The notes below the pieces were generated by a model. It was not told where the DNA came from. It made no database searches and saw only the letters and a list, made by a program, of their open reading frames with translations. Shown here one piece after another: positions 5,799 to 7,296 of a DNA stretch of 7,296 nucleotides; position 1 is the stretch's first letter; each line of letters opens with the position of its first letter. The position numbers and the translations under genes were made by a program. This stretch comes from JAMXLO01 sp041487355 (GTDB lineage Bacteria > Pseudomonadota > Alphaproteobacteria > Acetobacterales > Acetobacteraceae): positions 1 through 7,296 of the forward strand of contig JBGPND010000239.1 in NCBI GenBank assembly GCA_041487355.1. The letters are read 5' to 3'.

Positions 5799-7199
5799 TC
5801 ATGCGTTGCGCCGGGCCAGTGCGCGCACCTGCGTCTCCACCGCCGCGAGGTCGTTCGGCAGCACGGTGAAGCGCTCCTGCCGGTCGAACAGATCGGCAAG
5901 CCGCGGCGGCAGAGCGGGGCGTATGCCAGTGGCACGCTCGATCGCCTCGGGGAACTTCGCCGGATGCGCCGTCGCCATGGCGATCGTCGCCACGCCATGC
6001 CCGGGCGGATTGGCTTGTGCCGCCGCGATGCCGATGGCGGTGTGCGGATCTGCCAGATAGCCTGCCACCTCGTACAGCCGCGCGATCTCCCGCTCGGTCC
6101 CGGCATCATCCAGGCGAAAGCCATGAAACACGGTGCGGCAGCGCCGCCACGCCGGTTCCGGCACCGCCATCTTCCCGGTCCTGCGAAAGTCGGCCATGGC
6201 CGCGGCGGTGGCGCCGGCGTCGCGCCCCAGCAATTCGAACAGCAGGCGCTCGAAGTTGGAGCTGACCTGGATGTCCATGCTGGGCGACAGGCTCGGCTCC
6301 ACTGTGGCGATCGACATGTCGTTCGTGGCGAGGAAGCGCGCGAGGATGTCGTTGCGGTTCGAACCGACGATCAGCCGCGCCACCGGCAGCCCCATTCGCC
6401 GCGCCGCCCAGGCGGCGAGGATGTTGCCGAAATTGCCGGTCGGCACGCTGAACGCCACCTCGCGATCCGGCGCACCCAGAGCGAGCGCGGCGGCGACGTA
6501 ATACGGAATCTGTGCGGCGATGCGCGCCCAGTTGATCGAGTTCACCGCCGAGAGGTTCATCTCCTGGCGGAACGGCGCATCGGCGAACATCGCCTTCACC
6601 AGGTCCTGGCAGTCGTCGAACGTTCCCTCGATCGCAACGTTGCCGACATTCGGCGCTTGCACGGTCGTCATCTGCCGCCGCTGCACCTCGCTGGTGCGGC
6701 CGTGCGGGTGAAGGATCATGATGTCGACGCGGTCGCGGCCGGCGAAGGCCTCGATCGCGGCAGAGCCGGTGTCGCCGGAGGTGGCGCCGACAATCGTCAC
6801 GCGCGCGTCGCGTATCGTCAGCACATGGCCGAACAGGCGGCCGAGCAATTGCAACGCCATGTCCTTGAAGGCGAGCGTCGGTCCGTGGAACAGCTCCTGC
6901 ACGAACAGGCTGGTGTCGAGCTGGATCAGCGGCACGACGGCGGGATGACCGAAGCTGGCATAGGCGTCGCGACAGATTGCCTGCAGCGTCGCGGACGGGA
7001 TCGCATCGCCGACGAAAGGCTGCATCACCCGCGCGGCGAGTGCCGGGTACGGCAGTCCGCGCAGCGCGCGCCAGTCGGCCGGCGTGAAGCGCGGCCAAGC
7101 CTCCGGCACATAGAGGCCGCCATCCTCGGCGAGGCCTGCCAGCAGTACGCCGGCGAAGTCGCGCACGGGCGCCTGCCCGCGGGTGGAGATGTAGCGCAT
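5799..7199 (-). CDS. thrC: Threonine synthase
   Basis: The gene encodes 466 residues from ATG 7199, the usual size for proteobacterial enzymes of this type. It converts O-phospho-L-homoserine to L-threonine and phosphate using PLP, the last step of threonine synthesis, in the cytoplasm. The N-terminus MRYISTRGQAP, followed by AGLAEDGGLYVPE (21-33), is the threonine synthase N-terminal domain. The PLP lysine is Lys112 in HGPTLAFKDMALQ. Further landmarks are ATSGDTGSAAIEAF (about 138-151), HPHGRTSEVQRRQMTT, NSINWARIAAQI, and the glycine-rich phosphate loop SVPTGNFGN. The C-terminal YLADPHTAIG is also typical. The protein looks intact. I chose ATG 7199 because the frame can extend only to a TTG at 7235, through repeat DNA giving an atypical N-terminus. 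No strong Shine-Dalgarno precedes 7199. No other threonine-pathway gene is in the window. Confidence 0.96.
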   Translation of the reverse strand: MRYISTRGQAPVRDFAGVLLAGLAEDGGLYVPEAWPRFTPADWRALRGLPYPALAARVMQPFVGDAIPSATLQAICRDAYASFGHPAVVPLIQLDTSLFVQELFHGPTLAFKDMALQLLGRLFGHVLTIRDARVTIVGATSGDTGSAAIEAFAGRDRVDIMILHPHGRTSEVQRRQMTTVQAPNVGNVAIEGTFDDCQDLVKAMFADAPFRQEMNLSAVNSINWARIAAQIPYYVAAALALGAPDREVAFSVPTGNFGNILAAWAARRMGLPVARLIVGSNRNDILARFLATNDMSIATVEPSLSPSMDIQVSSNFERLLFELLGRDAGATAAAMADFRRTGKMAVPEPAWRRCRTVFHGFRLDDAGTEREIARLYEVAGYLADPHTAIGIAAAQANPPGHGVATIAMATAHPAKFPEAIERATGIRPALPPRLADLFDRQERFTVLPNDLAAVETQVRALARRNA

Positions 7200-7235
7200 C
7201 GAGGGCAGAGTAGAGCACAGCGACCCCCACCCCAA

Positions 7236-7296
7236 CCCTCCCCCGCTTCGCGGGAGAGGGAGTTCAGCGCCCCCTCTCCCGCGAAGCGGGGGAGGG
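7236..7296. repeat. Perfect 25-bp inverted repeat upstream of thrC
   Basis: Arms 7236-7260 and 7272-7296 are perfect inverted copies (25 of 25) around an 11-base loop. The right arm ends at the window edge, so the element may continue. Each arm is also a hairpin by itself, with ten of eleven pairs around a TTC loop. CCCTCTCCCGCGAAGCGGG-type words are common in dispersed repeats of GC-rich proteobacteria, from memory. It begins 36 bases before the thrC start codon on the minus strand, so it lies in or near the thrC promoter or leader. No T-run follows either arm. Confidence 0.9.

Noticed and set aside
5611..5802. 63-residue frame whose ATG overlaps the thrC stop (ATGA)
   Set aside because: The overlap looks like translational coupling, but the product has no family similarity and its C-terminus is repeat sequence. 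The recognisable ornithine cyclodeaminase-like residues are in a different frame.
6106..7230. 374-residue open frame on the - strand
   Set aside because: It is an out-of-frame shadow of thrC, Arg/Ala-rich with no recognisable domain.
7200..7235. TTG start at 7235 extending threonine synthase by 12 residues
   Set aside because: The added residues come from sequence flanking the repeat, and the conserved N-terminus MRYISTRG starts at ATG 7199.
1..7296. A defence, secretion or biosynthetic system spanning the window
   Set aside because: The genes are metabolic enzymes on alternating strands interrupted by repeats. There is no nuclease, transposase, integrase, toxin, membrane machinery or assembly-line enzyme to support such a system.

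Overview
The window is a GC-rich chromosomal stretch, most likely from an alphaproteobacterium. The support is strong third-position G/C bias, GTG as well as ATG starts, an alphaproteobacterial-type threonine synthase, and intergenic palindromes of the kind scattered through genomes of that class. A Rhodospirillales/Acetobacteraceae or Bradyrhizobium-like host fits, but the sequence alone does not settle the genus.

Layout from left to right. The 3' two-thirds of a fumarase/aspartase-superfamily lyase (PcaB/PurB-like, +) runs off the left edge. It converges on a broken amidase (-). Between them lies a long hairpin whose loop holds a 7-bp tandem repeat. Upstream of the broken amidase, on the same strand, is a MetX-fold alpha/beta hydrolase or acyltransferase (-). 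It is divergent from a + strand pair: an alpha/beta hydrolase with cysteine in the nucleophile position, then an NHL-repeat beta-propeller protein 11 bases downstream. A class III (CaiB/BaiF, formyl-CoA transferase-type) CoA transferase (-) follows. It is bracketed by two diverged copies of a 40-bp direct repeat. Next comes a 353-bp gene-poor gap with palindromic repeat sequence and a small apparent remnant of an ornithine cyclodeaminase-like gene. Last is a complete threonine synthase gene, thrC (-), preceded by a perfect 25-bp inverted repeat at the right edge.

The lyase, amidase, hydrolases, NHL protein and CoA transferase are the usual ingredients of a small-molecule catabolic region: C-N or C-C lyase, amide and ester hydrolysis, CoA activation. 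No substrate can be named from the sequence. thrC is core amino-acid metabolism and has no evident tie to the rest. The region shows erosion, with an internally deleted amidase, a gene remnant and three repeat-rich gaps. I see no defence, secretion, CRISPR or mobile-element machinery. The most unusual items are the Cys-nucleophile hydrolase/NHL pair, the MetX-like protein that seems to lack the homoserine-binding residues, and the large palindrome.
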